In this document: in pieces, positions 16,722 through 24,748 of the stretch
Numbering within the stretch: position 1 is the stretch's first letter
Layout of the letters: each line of letters begins with the position of its first letter
Source of the DNA: Bacillota bacterium
GTDB lineage: Bacteria; Bacillota; Clostridia; Christensenellales; SZUA-584
NCBI GenBank assembly: GCA_023391105.1
Contig: JAEWBO010000043.1
Coordinates: 1-64,000, forward strand
Direction of reading: 5' to 3'
Length of the DNA: 64,000 nt
Translations under genes and position numbers: made by a program
Notes under the pieces: generated by a model
What the model was told of the DNA's origin: nothing
The model's database searches: none
The model's input: the letters and a program-made list of their open reading frames with translations, nothing else

Positions 16722-18122
16722 TCAACGAGCCGCGAGCCCGCGAACTGCGCGGACTAGCGCGTCGATATCCTCATACGTGTTGTAAAGCCCCAGCGAGGCG
16801 CGTGCTGTGCTGCCAAGGCCATAGTGTGCAAGCGCGGGCTGTGCGCAGTGATGTCCTGCGCGTATCGCGATACCCTGCATATTAAGCTTTTGGGCGATGA
16901 CGTTAGGCTCCATATTGTGCATCACAAACGCCGCCACGCTCGTTTTGCTTTTGGACGTACCGATCAGCCTCACGCCTGGTATGCGCGAAAGGTTCTCCAT
17001 CATGTACTGCGTGAGCGTATGCTCAAACGCCGCGATCCTGTCCATACCGACTTCGCTTAAGTAGTCGATGGCCGTACCCAGCCCCACCGCATCAGCGATG
17101 TTGCCCGTGCCCGCTTCAAACTTGGCGGGCAGCGGCTGATATTCCGTCTGCTCAAAGCTCACGTTTTTAATCATGCCCCCGCCGCTCTGATACGGCGGCA
17201 TGTTTTCCAGCAGCGCCTTTTTGCCGTAAAGTATACCAATGCCCGTGGGCGCGTACACCTTATGGCCCGAAAATACGAAGAAATCGGCATCCATCTCCTG
17301 CACATTGACAGGTAAATGCGGCGCTGATTGTGCGCCGTCCACAAGTATCAGCGCGCCGTGACGGTGGGCGATGTCCGCAAGCTTACGCACGGGATTGACC
17401 GTGCCCAGCACGTTGGACACATGCGCGGCAGCCACAAGTCGTGTGCGCGGCGTAAACAGCTGCTCGAAGGCGAACAGCTTTAAGTCCCCGTTAATGTCCA
17501 TCGGCGCCACCTTTAGCACTGCGCCTGTTTTTTCTGCCACACGCTGCCACGGCACGATGTTGGAATGGTGTTCCATCTCAGTGAGTATGATCTCATCGCC
17601 CGGCGACAGATTGTTCATACCCCAGCTTGCCGCTACAAGGTTGATGCCCTCCGTCGCGCCGCGTACAAATACGATCTCCTCGCGTGACGATGCGCCGATA
17701 AACGCGCGCACCTTATCGCGCGCCTCTTCATAGCACAGCGTGGCCTGCTGCGCAAGCGTATGAGCGCCGCGGTGCACGTTGGAGTTGCACGAGCTGTAAT
17801 ACCGGCTCACCTCGTCTATCACACTCTGCGGCTTTTGCGTGGTGGCGGCGTTATCCAGCCACACTAGCGGCTTTCCGTTCACCTTATGTCTGAGTATAGG
17901 AAAGTCGTCGCGCACGTACAGCGCCGTGTGCATCGGCGCGCCGCTCGGCGCTGACGTAGTCGCCATGCGCTGCTGCATAAAGTAATATGGCGTTTCAGAC
18001 ACCTCAGCAGTTTCCTGTTGCCCGCTTCCGCCGCGGTAATAGCTGTTCGCCAGGGACATGAGTTCCTCGAACGACTTGCCCCCCATGCCGCAATTATACG
18101 CTGACATATTATTGGTAATCAT
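16722..18122 (-). CDS. SufS-like cysteine desulfurase, probable encapsulin cargo
   Basis: PLP enzyme that removes sulfur from L-cysteine as a protein persulfide. From ATG at 18122 (GAGGTGG nine bases upstream) the protein has 466 residues. The catalytic domain starts near residue 70 (VRDDFPIL..VNGKPLVWLDNAATTQKP); PLP lysine K288 is in FSGHKVYAPTG and the active cysteine C426 in AGHHCAQP, both intact. Residues 1-70 are a low-complexity extension (MSAYNCGMGGKSFEELMSLA, then Gly/Ser/Thr/Met-rich) absent from ordinary SufS. Such extensions load desulfurases into Family 2A encapsulins. The gene overlaps the 3' end of the encapsulin gene directly upstream by 14 bases, supporting that role. No suf scaffold genes are nearby. 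Confidence 0.93.
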   Translation of the reverse strand: MITNNMSAYNCGMGGKSFEELMSLANSYYRGGSGQQETAEVSETPYYFMQQRMATTSAPSGAPMHTALYVRDDFPILRHKVNGKPLVWLDNAATTQKPQSVIDEVSRYYSSCNSNVHRGAHTLAQQATLCYEEARDKVRAFIGASSREEIVFVRGATEGINLVAASWGMNNLSPGDEIILTEMEHHSNIVPWQRVAEKTGAVLKVAPMDINGDLKLFAFEQLFTPRTRLVAAAHVSNVLGTVNPVRKLADIAHRHGALILVDGAQSAPHLPVNVQEMDADFFVFSGHKVYAPTGIGILYGKKALLENMPPYQSGGGMIKNVSFEQTEYQPLPAKFEAGTGNIADAVGLGTAIDYLSEVGMDRIAAFEHTLTQYMMENLSRIPGVRLIGTSKSKTSVAAFVMHNMEPNVIAQKLNMQGIAIRAGHHCAQPALAHYGLGSTARASLGLYNTYEDIDALVRAVRGLAAR

Positions 18123-19095
18123 AGTAGTTTCCCACCTCGACATTCTCGAGAACACCCAAAGCGTCGTCTGCGAGTACTGCGATAGAGAAATATAGGCTTA
18201 AAATATACGAGGCGATGCCCCTGTTGTCGATGCCGCCCAGCTTCATTGAAAGGCTGGGGACTTCCGTTTCATCGGGCACGCCCGGCTGATGCAAGCCGAC
18301 CACGCCCTGATGCTTTTCACCGACGCGTACAAGCAATATGTTCGTACTGCCGCTTTGCGTATGGGTATGCGCGCGGTTACCGACAAGCAGCTTGTCGCAC
18401 GGCACCAGCGGTACGCCGCGCCACGTGATAAACGGAGAACCGAACAGATTCATGGCTACGGGCGGTACGCCGCGCCGCGTACATTCACGCCCGAACGCCG
18501 CAATCGCCTTGGGATGCGCCAAAAAGAACGCGGGTTTTTTCCAAACCTTGGAGAGCAGATCATCAAGGTCATCGGGCGTGGGCGCGCCGCGCCTTGCGCG
18601 AATGCGCATATCGGGAGCAGCCACATTGACCAGGCCGAACTCAGGATTGTTGATCAACTCCCATTCCTGCCGCTCCTTCATCGCTTCAATCGTGAGCCGA
18701 ATCTGCTCATGTTTCTGATCGATTGGACTGTTAAAGATATCGGTCACGTTGGTGTTGAGCCGCAGGATCGTTTGTATCATGCTCAGCATGTATTCCTTCG
18801 GTTCTTCTTCATAATCCGCATATGTTTCGCTGATGTTATCCTCGTTGATCGGCCTGTGGTTCGCCGCAATCATTTTTTCGCCGTATTCGTTTACGAGTTC
18901 CTGCATATCCTGCGCCCGTTTGATGTGGTTCACGCGGAAGACACCGGCTTCAAGAGGTATCCAGGGTAAAAAATCCAAAAACCACCGGGGTGTGATGCTG
19001 TCCATTATCGGTGGTGTTTTTGTTGAATTGGAAAGACGCCGTGCGGCACTTGAGTACAGGCTCATATGCGTCATAGAGGGATCATATTGATTCAC
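18109..19095 (-). CDS. Family 2A encapsulin shell protein (SrpI-like, HK97 fold)
   Basis: Capsid-like protein that self-assembles into a protein nanocompartment. The 328-residue product starts at GTG (AAGGTG seven bases before). I recognise the family from the N-terminal arm and following block ARRLSNSTKTPP..DSITPRWFLDFLPWIPLEAGVFRVN, and from later blocks such as NNPEFGLVNVA, KPAFFLAHPKAIAAFGRECTRRG, TWRGVPLVPCDKL and HQPGVPDETEVPSLSMK. These are shared with SrpI of cyanobacteria and the mycobacterial major membrane protein I. No cyclic-nucleotide-binding insert (as in Family 2B) is present. The next gene encodes a cysteine desulfurase with a cargo-like N-terminal extension, the defining Family 2A arrangement. 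Confidence 0.92.
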   Translation of the reverse strand: MNQYDPSMTHMSLYSSAARRLSNSTKTPPIMDSITPRWFLDFLPWIPLEAGVFRVNHIKRAQDMQELVNEYGEKMIAANHRPINEDNISETYADYEEEPKEYMLSMIQTILRLNTNVTDIFNSPIDQKHEQIRLTIEAMKERQEWELINNPEFGLVNVAAPDMRIRARRGAPTPDDLDDLLSKVWKKPAFFLAHPKAIAAFGRECTRRGVPPVAMNLFGSPFITWRGVPLVPCDKLLVGNRAHTHTQSGSTNILLVRVGEKHQGVVGLHQPGVPDETEVPSLSMKLGGIDNRGIASYILSLYFSIAVLADDALGVLENVEVGNYYDYQ

Positions 19096-19120
19096 TTTTC
19101 TTCACCTTCTTATATCTGAT

Positions 19121-19150
19121 GACCATAGTGGTCTTCATATACTATATGAA
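19121..19150. promoter_or_regulatory. Tandem palindromes upstream of encapsulin gene
   Basis: Two adjacent inverted repeats: GACCATAGTGGTC (19121-19133, 5-bp arms) and TTCATATACTATATGAA (19134-19150, perfect 8-bp arms). They lie 26-55 bp before the GTG start. They may be an operator or fold in the mRNA leader next to the ribosome site. No matching regulator gene adjoins the operon. Confidence 0.6.
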
Positions 19151-19274
19151 CTCAAAGCCTGCTCTGTGCCGTCTTTATGAACGTCCAGCCAAGCGGGGAC
19201 GCAATTGAGTTCAAGAAGCTTCTTGCTAGCTTGTTCGTGATTGACACGTATAATTGAATCTATTTTTTTGTTGT

Positions 19275-19299
19275 TAAAAAAAGAAGGGTGAGAACCCTT
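19275..19299 (-). terminator. Intrinsic terminator after Gly/Cys peptide gene and leader-like segment
   Basis: On the minus strand AAGGGT-TCTC-ACCCTT followed by CTTTTTTT. It ends the transcript of the Gly/Cys peptide gene and separates it from the encapsulin operon. Confidence 0.82.
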
Positions 19300-19429
19300 A
19301 ATGTGAAGATCAACCCCATCGAATCTTCGATTCGCCTGGGATTTCGGGAATGTAGGGCCCGCCACCATAGGCGAGCCTTTTTGGAGACTCCTAAGGGCAC
19401 TTAAGCCTTTAAGGGACATCCCGGACGTT
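19276..19429 (-). ncRNA. Candidate structured RNA / long 3' untranslated segment, unidentified
   Basis: About 150 bp between the Gly/Cys peptide stop and a strong terminator, rich in short complementary segments on the minus strand: GGGATGTCCC, GGAGTCTCC, CTCGCCTATGG pairing with CCCAGGCGA, CGGG...CCCG and GAATCGAAGATTC. G+C is higher than in neighbouring gaps. I do not recognise a riboswitch or a known RNA class. It could be a stable 3' UTR or a small RNA processed from the transcript. Confidence 0.35.
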
Positions 19430-19552
19430 TTACCAGCGTCGGCCACAGCCGAAGCCGCAGCCACAGCCACGGTTAAAGCCACAGCCGCAGCCACAGCCAC
19501 GGTTAAAGCCACAGCCGAAGCCGCAGCCACCTCCAAAACACCGATTACACAT
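19430..19552 (-). CDS. 40-residue Gly/Cys-rich peptide
   Basis: Not recognised as a named family. From ATG at 19552, preceded by GGGGGTGA at seven bases, the frame encodes 40 residues with 10 cysteines: MCNRCFGGGCGFGCGFNRG, then two further Cys-Gly blocks separated by FNRG, ending GRRW and TAA. The core unit GCG(F/C)GCGFNRG is repeated, and the DNA carries matching repeats. Short Gly/Cys-rich peptides occur in spore coats and as metal- or sulfur-binding peptides of Clostridia, but I cannot choose. It lies about 330 bp before the encapsulin-desulfurase operon on the same strand, behind its own terminator. Confidence 0.7.
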   Translation of the reverse strand: MCNRCFGGGCGFGCGFNRGCGCGCGFNRGCGCGFGCGRRW

Positions 19553-19635
19553 AAATCTCACCCCCTATCTCAATATATTCAATAACCTGCATTGTGTCAC
19601 AAACCGATTTTGATATTTATCGTCTTATGTTTCTA

Positions 19636-19666
19636 TGAATAATTTTCTAGCTCTTTTTGGATAATA
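19636..19666 (+). promoter_or_regulatory. Possible sigma-G/sigma-F type promoter of the ger operon
   Basis: TGAATA (19636-19641), 18-base spacer, GATAATA (19660-19666), similar to the forespore consensus TGAATA-N17/18-CATACTA. Forespore expression is expected for germinant receptors. The match in the -10 is imperfect in its first base. Confidence 0.45.
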
Positions 19667-19698
19667 TAAAAGGGTGATATTTGTTAAAGGAGAATTCC

Positions 19699-21243
19699 AT
19701 GTTTCGTTCCTCGAAAAAAAAGCAGGCAGTTATAGACGAGGCGGTCAAAGGCTTAAATGAGGATATTAGTAACGCCGTTTTGGCGACTTCGCTTGAACAG
19801 AATATGGCGACCATTAACGATCTTTTTCAAGATGTTGATATCTTTAAGACAAAATATATCAAAAATATTCAAAACAGCGAGCTTGGCTTTTGCATCGCTT
19901 ATAGCGCCGGCGTGGCGGATAAAGCTCTTATCGGTCAAAACATCATCGAGCCGCTGACAATCTCAGATGCTTTTTCAGACGGTTGCGATATAATTGCGAC
20001 ACTTAAAGATAAGGTTATTCAAATACCGGATGCGGAGCAGACAGACAGCCTTCTTAGCGTTGTGGAAGCCATTAGCTATGGAGACACGGTGCTCTTCGCA
20101 GATGGCGAGGCACAGGCGCTGGTTCTCGGTACACAAAGCTTCACTTATCGGTCTGTATCCGAACCCGAAAACGAAAGAGTGCTAAGCGGCCCAAGAGAAG
20201 GTTTCACGGAAGCTCTGACGACGAATCTTTCTTTGCTGCGGCGCAGGGTTCGCACGAACAAGCTCAAGATGAAATCATATACGCTGGGAAAACGCACAAA
20301 AACACTGTGCAGCATTTGCTATATGGATGATATCGTCAATAAAAAGATACTGCAGGAGCTTTACAGACGGCTTGACAATATTGATATTGATGCCGTGCTC
20401 GATGAAAATTATATCTCGGAATTAATTAAAGACGCGCATTATTCCCCTTTTCGCACCACGGGCTACACCGAACGGCCGGACACCGTGATCGCTAGACTGC
20501 TGGAGGGGCGCATTGCGATACTTGTGGATGGCAGCCCCTCGGTGCTGACTCTGCCGTTTCTGTTTATCGAAAACTTTCAAAGCAGTGAAGACTATTACAT
20601 GAACTACTACTATGCGACTTTCTCACGTATGCTTCGTATATTCGGCTTTTTTTTAACTCTTGTGGTGCCGGGGCTTTACATAGCGATCGTGGGTTACCAC
20701 CATGAAATGCTGCCCACTCAGCTGCTGCTCAATATCACCGTGGAACGTCAGGGCGCGCCGCTGCCGGCTTCTATTGAAGCTTTCCTCATGCTCATCGTGT
20801 TTGATATTCTGCGCGAGACAGGTGTGCGCATGCCGTCCAATATCGGCCAGGCGCTCAGCATCGTAGGCGCTCTGGTTATCGGACAATCTGCTGTGGAAGC
20901 AAAAATGGTAGCAGCCCCTATGATCATCATCGTGGCGCTCACAGGCATTACGAATCTTCTGGTGCCGCGGCTCAACGGTCCCGTGATATTCTTTCGCTAT
21001 CTCTTCCTGTTTGCCGCATCATTGCTTGGCTTCTATGGCCTTGTCCTTGCCGCGGCGTGCGCGCTCATTCACCTTTTAAATCTGCGTTCTTTCGGCGTTC
21101 CGCAAATGATGGCTGCGGGGAACCTGCGTTTTCAGGAGGTCAAGGACACATTTTTCCGCGCCCCCTGGTGGAAAATGCTGCTGCGTCCCAAAGGTCTCAC
21201 CAAGAACAGAACCCGGATGAAAACCGAGGATGACGCGTCATGA
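19699..21243 (+). CDS. Spore germination protein, GerA family (A subunit of germinant receptor)
   Basis: Inner-membrane subunit of a spore germinant receptor. From ATG at 19699 (AAAGGAG upstream) the product has 514 residues: a soluble N-terminal region of about 290 residues with the family blocks RRVRTNKLKMKSYTLGKRTKT and DNIDIDAVLDENYISELI, then about five membrane helices from LRIFGFFLTLVVPGLYIA onwards, with HHEMLPTQLLLNI and LRETGVRMPSNIGQALSIVGALVIGQSAVEA typical of GerA/GerKA. The last residues are basic. It leads a four-gene operon in the order A-C-small-B and overlaps the C subunit gene by four bases. Confidence 0.95.
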   Translation: MFRSSKKKQAVIDEAVKGLNEDISNAVLATSLEQNMATINDLFQDVDIFKTKYIKNIQNSELGFCIAYSAGVADKALIGQNIIEPLTISDAFSDGCDIIATLKDKVIQIPDAEQTDSLLSVVEAISYGDTVLFADGEAQALVLGTQSFTYRSVSEPENERVLSGPREGFTEALTTNLSLLRRRVRTNKLKMKSYTLGKRTKTLCSICYMDDIVNKKILQELYRRLDNIDIDAVLDENYISELIKDAHYSPFRTTGYTERPDTVIARLLEGRIAILVDGSPSVLTLPFLFIENFQSSEDYYMNYYYATFSRMLRIFGFFLTLVVPGLYIAIVGYHHEMLPTQLLLNITVERQGAPLPASIEAFLMLIVFDILRETGVRMPSNIGQALSIVGALVIGQSAVEAKMVAAPMIIIVALTGITNLLVPRLNGPVIFFRYLFLFAASLLGFYGLVLAAACALIHLLNLRSFGVPQMMAAGNLRFQEVKDTFFRAPWWKMLLRPKGLTKNRTRMKTEDDAS

Positions 21244-22376
21244 TAAAAAAAACGCTTTGCAGCTTTATTCTGCTGTTAGTGATTCTCAGCGGTGGCTGTT
21301 GGAGCTACCGCGGACTCAACGAAATGTCCATTGTTTCCGGTTTTGCGATCGATAAAGACGGCGAGAGCGGCGAAATTAAAGTCTCTTTTCAAATCGTCGA
21401 TCTCGTCGGCAACATCGAAATTGAGGGCATTAACGGCAAGCTTCTCGAATCGAGCGGCAAAACGATTTTTGACGCATGCAGAAACGCAAAGCGAAGTATC
21501 GTTGGCAGGCTTTATTTCGGGCATGCGCAGATTATGGTGATCAGTGAGGATATCGCCCGTAATGAAGATCTAAAAAAAACCATCGACTGGATGCTGCACG
21601 ATGCCGAAGTGCGCGAGACAATAACGCTCGTGATTTCCAAAGGGGCCACAGCAAAAGAAATCCTGAACCATGAAACCGTTGTTGGCCCCATCGTGGCTTA
21701 TGATGTCAACAAGTATATCGAGGAGGACAACAAAATCACAGCATCTACGTCGTATAAACAGCTTTACGAAGTTTATAATACACTGCAAGACGAAGGTATT
21801 GATCTCACTTTATCCGCGATAAAAAACGTGGATAATAACGGCCAATATATCGCCGAGCTTTGCGGGACAGCCGTGTTTAAAGGCGAAAGGCTGGCCGGAT
21901 ATTTAAGCCCTGACGAATCCAAATATCTACTTTTTGCGACTGATAAAGTAAAGGGTGGACTGCTCACCTTTCCTGCGAGCGGAGAAGGCAAAGACGATGT
22001 GACACTTGAAATCTTTGAAAACAAAACCAAACGCACGTTTTCTTATAAAGAAGGCAAACCGATAATTGAAATCGAAACAGAGACGGATGTTTTTCTTGCC
22101 GAGTGCAACGCTCATCTGGATTTGCTAGACGAGCAGCAAATCTCTATGCTCGAACAAAACGCCGCCAAAACGCTGGCTGGACGGACGGCTCAGCTCATCA
22201 GTAAGGTTCAGTCCGAATTCGGAGCGGATATCTTCGGTTTTGGTAATATGATTCACAAAAAGGACCATGTTCTTTGGCATAAGCTCAGTTCGAAATGGGA
22301 CACGCTTTTTCCTAAGCTTGAGGTGGTGGTGCACGCAAAAATCAATATCATTAACACCTCCTCATCTAAGGAGTAA
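21240..22376 (+). CDS. Spore germination lipoprotein, Ger(x)C family
   Basis: Lipoprotein subunit of the germinant receptor, anchored on the outer face of the spore inner membrane. The 378-residue protein has a lipoprotein signal ending LSGGC (Cys20) followed by WSYRGLNEMSIVSGFAIDKDG, the conserved GerC start. GRLYFGHAQIMVISEDIA and the C-terminal helical region QISMLEQNAAKTLAGRTAQLISKVQSEFGADIFGFGN are family hallmarks. ATGA overlap with the A subunit gene. Confidence 0.95.
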   Translation: MIKKTLCSFILLLVILSGGCWSYRGLNEMSIVSGFAIDKDGESGEIKVSFQIVDLVGNIEIEGINGKLLESSGKTIFDACRNAKRSIVGRLYFGHAQIMVISEDIARNEDLKKTIDWMLHDAEVRETITLVISKGATAKEILNHETVVGPIVAYDVNKYIEEDNKITASTSYKQLYEVYNTLQDEGIDLTLSAIKNVDNNGQYIAELCGTAVFKGERLAGYLSPDESKYLLFATDKVKGGLLTFPASGEGKDDVTLEIFENKTKRTFSYKEGKPIIEIETETDVFLAECNAHLDLLDEQQISMLEQNAAKTLAGRTAQLISKVQSEFGADIFGFGNMIHKKDHVLWHKLSSKWDTLFPKLEVVVHAKINIINTSSSKE

Positions 22377-22389
22377 GAAAGGAGATGCC

Positions 22390-22605
22390 TTGCTGACAGC
22401 TATGGTGATTGCCCTTTTCGCGGGCGCAATAATTTTTGATTATGTGCCGGGAAGAAAAAGTCGCAAAAAAAAGGAAAATCTTATATATGGCACGCTGCTT
22501 GCATTGAGCTTTGTTATATTGTTTCTCTTTAGCGTTGGTGTGAATATTCCCAGCCCGGCCAAGGGCATTGAAGACGTTGTCAAACTGATTGTTCCGATTA
22601 GATAA
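22390..22605 (+). CDS. Small two-helix membrane protein within ger operon
   Basis: A 71-residue product from TTG at 22390, five bases after AAAGGAG; an in-frame ATG at 22402 is the alternative. Two hydrophobic helices (about residues 2-18 and 33-52) flank a basic loop PGRKSRKKKEN. It sits between the C and B subunit genes with 13- and 17-bp gaps, so it is clearly part of the operon. Small membrane proteins in ger operons (often called D subunits) modulate receptor function in other spore-formers; assignment here is by position and topology only. Confidence 0.75.
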   Translation: MLTAMVIALFAGAIIFDYVPGRKSRKKKENLIYGTLLALSFVILFLFSVGVNIPSPAKGIEDVVKLIVPIR

Positions 22606-22622
22606 GAAAGGACGGCCAACAC

Positions 22623-23723
22623 ATGCAAAAAGAACTGATATCTATGCGACAGGCGTTCTGCACAATCGTTTTGTTTATATGCGGCAGCAGCGTGGTGATG
22701 GGCGGCAACTCCGATGCCGGCCAAGACTCCTGGATATCATTGCTGCTGGCGTTCTTGGGTGTGATCCCCATGTTTATCTTTTACGCACGCATTATACGGC
22801 TATATCCCGATAAGAACATATTCGAAATCTTTGAAGCTCTCTTTGGAAAAATTTTCAGTAAATTTTTCATTGCCATGATGAGCTGGTACGCGCTGCATTT
22901 ATGCGCGCTGGTAGTCGTCTATTTTTCACAGTTTATTGAGATTATGGACTTGCCCGAAACACCACAGCTGCCGCTCATGATCATCATGCTGGCCGCCACA
23001 TCATTTCTTGCGGCAAGCGGTGTTGAAACATTAGGCAAATGGTCGATCATCGCCTTGCCCGTCGTCTGTGTTATCGTTGCTCTCACAATTATCATGTCAC
23101 TGAATCAAATGAACTTTTCCAATATATTGCCCGTGATGGAAAATGATTTTTCTACAATTGCATCAGGCTCGTTAAAGTTATTCTCATTTCCACTTGCTGA
23201 ATCGGTGCTTTTTCTGGGTCTCGCCGGCTCGTTTAAAAAGCAAACAAACCCGTATAAGCTTTTTGTGTATGCCGCAGCCTTTGCCGTACTTCTCATGATT
23301 ATCGTTATGCTGCGCAATATCGAATTGCTGGGTCCGGCGCTCATGAAAACCGAATATTTCCCTTCATATATTGCCGCGCGCATCATCAATGTTGGTGAAT
23401 TTCTCACGCGTATTGAAGGCAGCATATCAATGAATTTTATTATCTCAGGCATCACAAAAATCACGGTTTGCCTGCTTGTGGCAGCCAAGGGCACAGCGCA
23501 TCTTTTCGGCATCCCGAATTATCGAAAAATACTGATACCCGTCGCTTTGCTTACGCTCTCACTCAGCGCGATTCTTTTCAGCAGCGCGATGGAGATGTTT
23601 GAATTCTTGAACACTTATCAATACTATGCCCTTTTGTTTCAGGTTGTCATTCCGATCATTGTCTGGCTGTTTGCCGAAATCAAGATCAGGAGACAAAAAA
23701 AGCTGGCAGCGGGTGGTTCGTAA
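22623..23723 (+). CDS. Spore germination permease-like protein, GerB family
   Basis: B subunit of the germinant receptor, related to amino-acid permeases and thought to bind the germinant. The 366-residue protein has about ten predicted membrane helices, beginning ISMRQAFCTIVLFICGSSVVMGG and including YPDKNIFEIFEALFGKIFSKF, which matches the family. The C-terminus is short and basic (KIRRQKKLAAGGS). It ends the operon; AGGACGG is a usable ribosome site. Confidence 0.95.
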   Translation: MQKELISMRQAFCTIVLFICGSSVVMGGNSDAGQDSWISLLLAFLGVIPMFIFYARIIRLYPDKNIFEIFEALFGKIFSKFFIAMMSWYALHLCALVVVYFSQFIEIMDLPETPQLPLMIIMLAATSFLAASGVETLGKWSIIALPVVCVIVALTIIMSLNQMNFSNILPVMENDFSTIASGSLKLFSFPLAESVLFLGLAGSFKKQTNPYKLFVYAAAFAVLLMIIVMLRNIELLGPALMKTEYFPSYIAARIINVGEFLTRIEGSISMNFIISGITKITVCLLVAAKGTAHLFGIPNYRKILIPVALLTLSLSAILFSSAMEMFEFLNTYQYYALLFQVVIPIIVWLFAEIKIRRQKKLAAGGS

Positions 23724-23751
23724 ACGCCACTGCCAGCACTCATGGCGATCG

Positions 23752-24174
23752 TTATTTCACCTTGGCCGATACGTTAACCTCGATATTGCCGCGTGTTGCG
23801 TTGGAGTACGGGCAAACCGTATGTGCTTCGCTGACGATGTCGGCTGCCGTCTCAATATCTACGCCGGTCATCGTCACTACGATGTCCGCAGCAAGTGAAA
23901 ACCCGCCCGCGTCGTTTCTGCCGATGCCAACCATTACCTGCACATCAGGCGGATCCAGCTTGAGCTTGCGAGAGCGCAGCACATGCTGAACGGCGCTTCC
24001 AAAGCAAGCCGAATACCCGGCGGCAAAAAGCTGTTCGGGGTTCACGCCCTGCGGCTTTGCGCCGCCAAGCTCGGCGGGCGTCGCCATTTCAAAATTCAAC
24101 GGGCTGTTTTCGACTTTCACCTGTCCGTCGCGTCCACCGGTGGATAAAGCTGTCGTGCTGTATAAAATCTTCAT
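23752..24174 (-). CDS. ohr: Organic hydroperoxide resistance protein (Ohr/OsmC family)
   Basis: Thiol peroxidase that reduces organic hydroperoxides. The 140-residue protein has the full Ohr pattern: STGGRDG near the N-terminus, PEQLFAAGYSACFGSAVQHV with the peroxidatic cysteine (about residue 58), and EAHTVCPYSNATRGNIEV with the resolving cysteine (about residue 121). The ATG at 24174 is preceded by AGGAGG. It is a single gene running against the ger operon. No OhrR-type regulator adjoins it. Confidence 0.94.
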   Translation of the reverse strand: MKILYSTTALSTGGRDGQVKVENSPLNFEMATPAELGGAKPQGVNPEQLFAAGYSACFGSAVQHVLRSRKLKLDPPDVQVMVGIGRNDAGGFSLAADIVVTMTGVDIETAADIVSEAHTVCPYSNATRGNIEVNVSAKVK

Positions 24175-24194
24175 ATGAACCTCCTATTGTTTTG

Positions 24195-24533
24195 TTATTG
24201 TATGCGGTATGATGCCAGCGCATTGGCCACAGCGCCGGAAAAGCTTTTGGAAGCGCCCCAATCGAAGCGGAACAGGCCTTCTCCGCCTCCGCCGCCCACG
24301 GAATGCACACGCGTGCGTCCTGTGAGATCGTCAATAACCACAGTCAGTGTCAGGCGGTTGCCCGCACGGTAATAATGCTTCTCATAAACAAGTACCACAA
24401 AGCCGCCGCCCTGTGGCGCAGCCACACCATAATGGTCAATCCGCTCTCCCGTGATGCTGCCGCTCACAACGGCATTCTCGATCACATTGATCGTGTTCTG
24501 CACATCAAGTGATACAAAAAAAGTTTCCTCCAT
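24195..24533 (-). CDS. Hypothetical small protein, glycine-rich loop
   Basis: Unrecognised 112-residue soluble protein. ATG at 24533 is chosen because CAGGAGGTTGTG gives a well-spaced ribosome site. The sequence alternates beta-like strands (GFVVLVYEKHYYRAGNRLTLTVVIDD) and ends with a Gly-rich loop VGGGGGEGLFRFDWGASKSF before a helix. It reads like the DUF6054-type proteins of Clostridia, which I cannot confirm. It starts upstream of ohr, with 20 bp between its stop and the ohr ATG, so the two may be cotranscribed. Confidence 0.7.
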   Translation of the reverse strand: MEETFFVSLDVQNTINVIENAVVSGSITGERIDHYGVAAPQGGGFVVLVYEKHYYRAGNRLTLTVVIDDLTGRTRVHSVGGGGGEGLFRFDWGASKSFSGAVANALASYRIQ

Positions 24534-24748
24534 CACAACCTCCTGCATCGGTATTTGCCTGGACTTACTGCGTATTTAAGTATATTATACCACGCAAATC
24601 CGACAATTTCCAATAAAGAAGCTGCTAGTAACAGATGGCTTTACTCTGTGCATTCTCTTCATATGCAATAAGCGGCTGTGTCTCATCCCTTTTCTTTCCT
24701 TTAATCAGTATTGTCTCCTTCGAGCAGCTGCTTGATGCATCAGACACC

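Noticed and set aside
19135..19536. A 133-codon minus-strand frame rich in Ala/Val at its start
   Set aside because: Its first 35 codons are the Gly/Cys peptide repeats read in another frame and it then crosses a strong terminator. The last 40 codons look protein-like, so a decayed fragment is possible, but there is no ribosome site or supporting context.
19430..19552. Possible CRISPR-like array because of short spaced repeats
   Set aside because: The repeats are irregular, codon-phased and encode the Gly/Cys peptide; no unique spacers and no cas genes.
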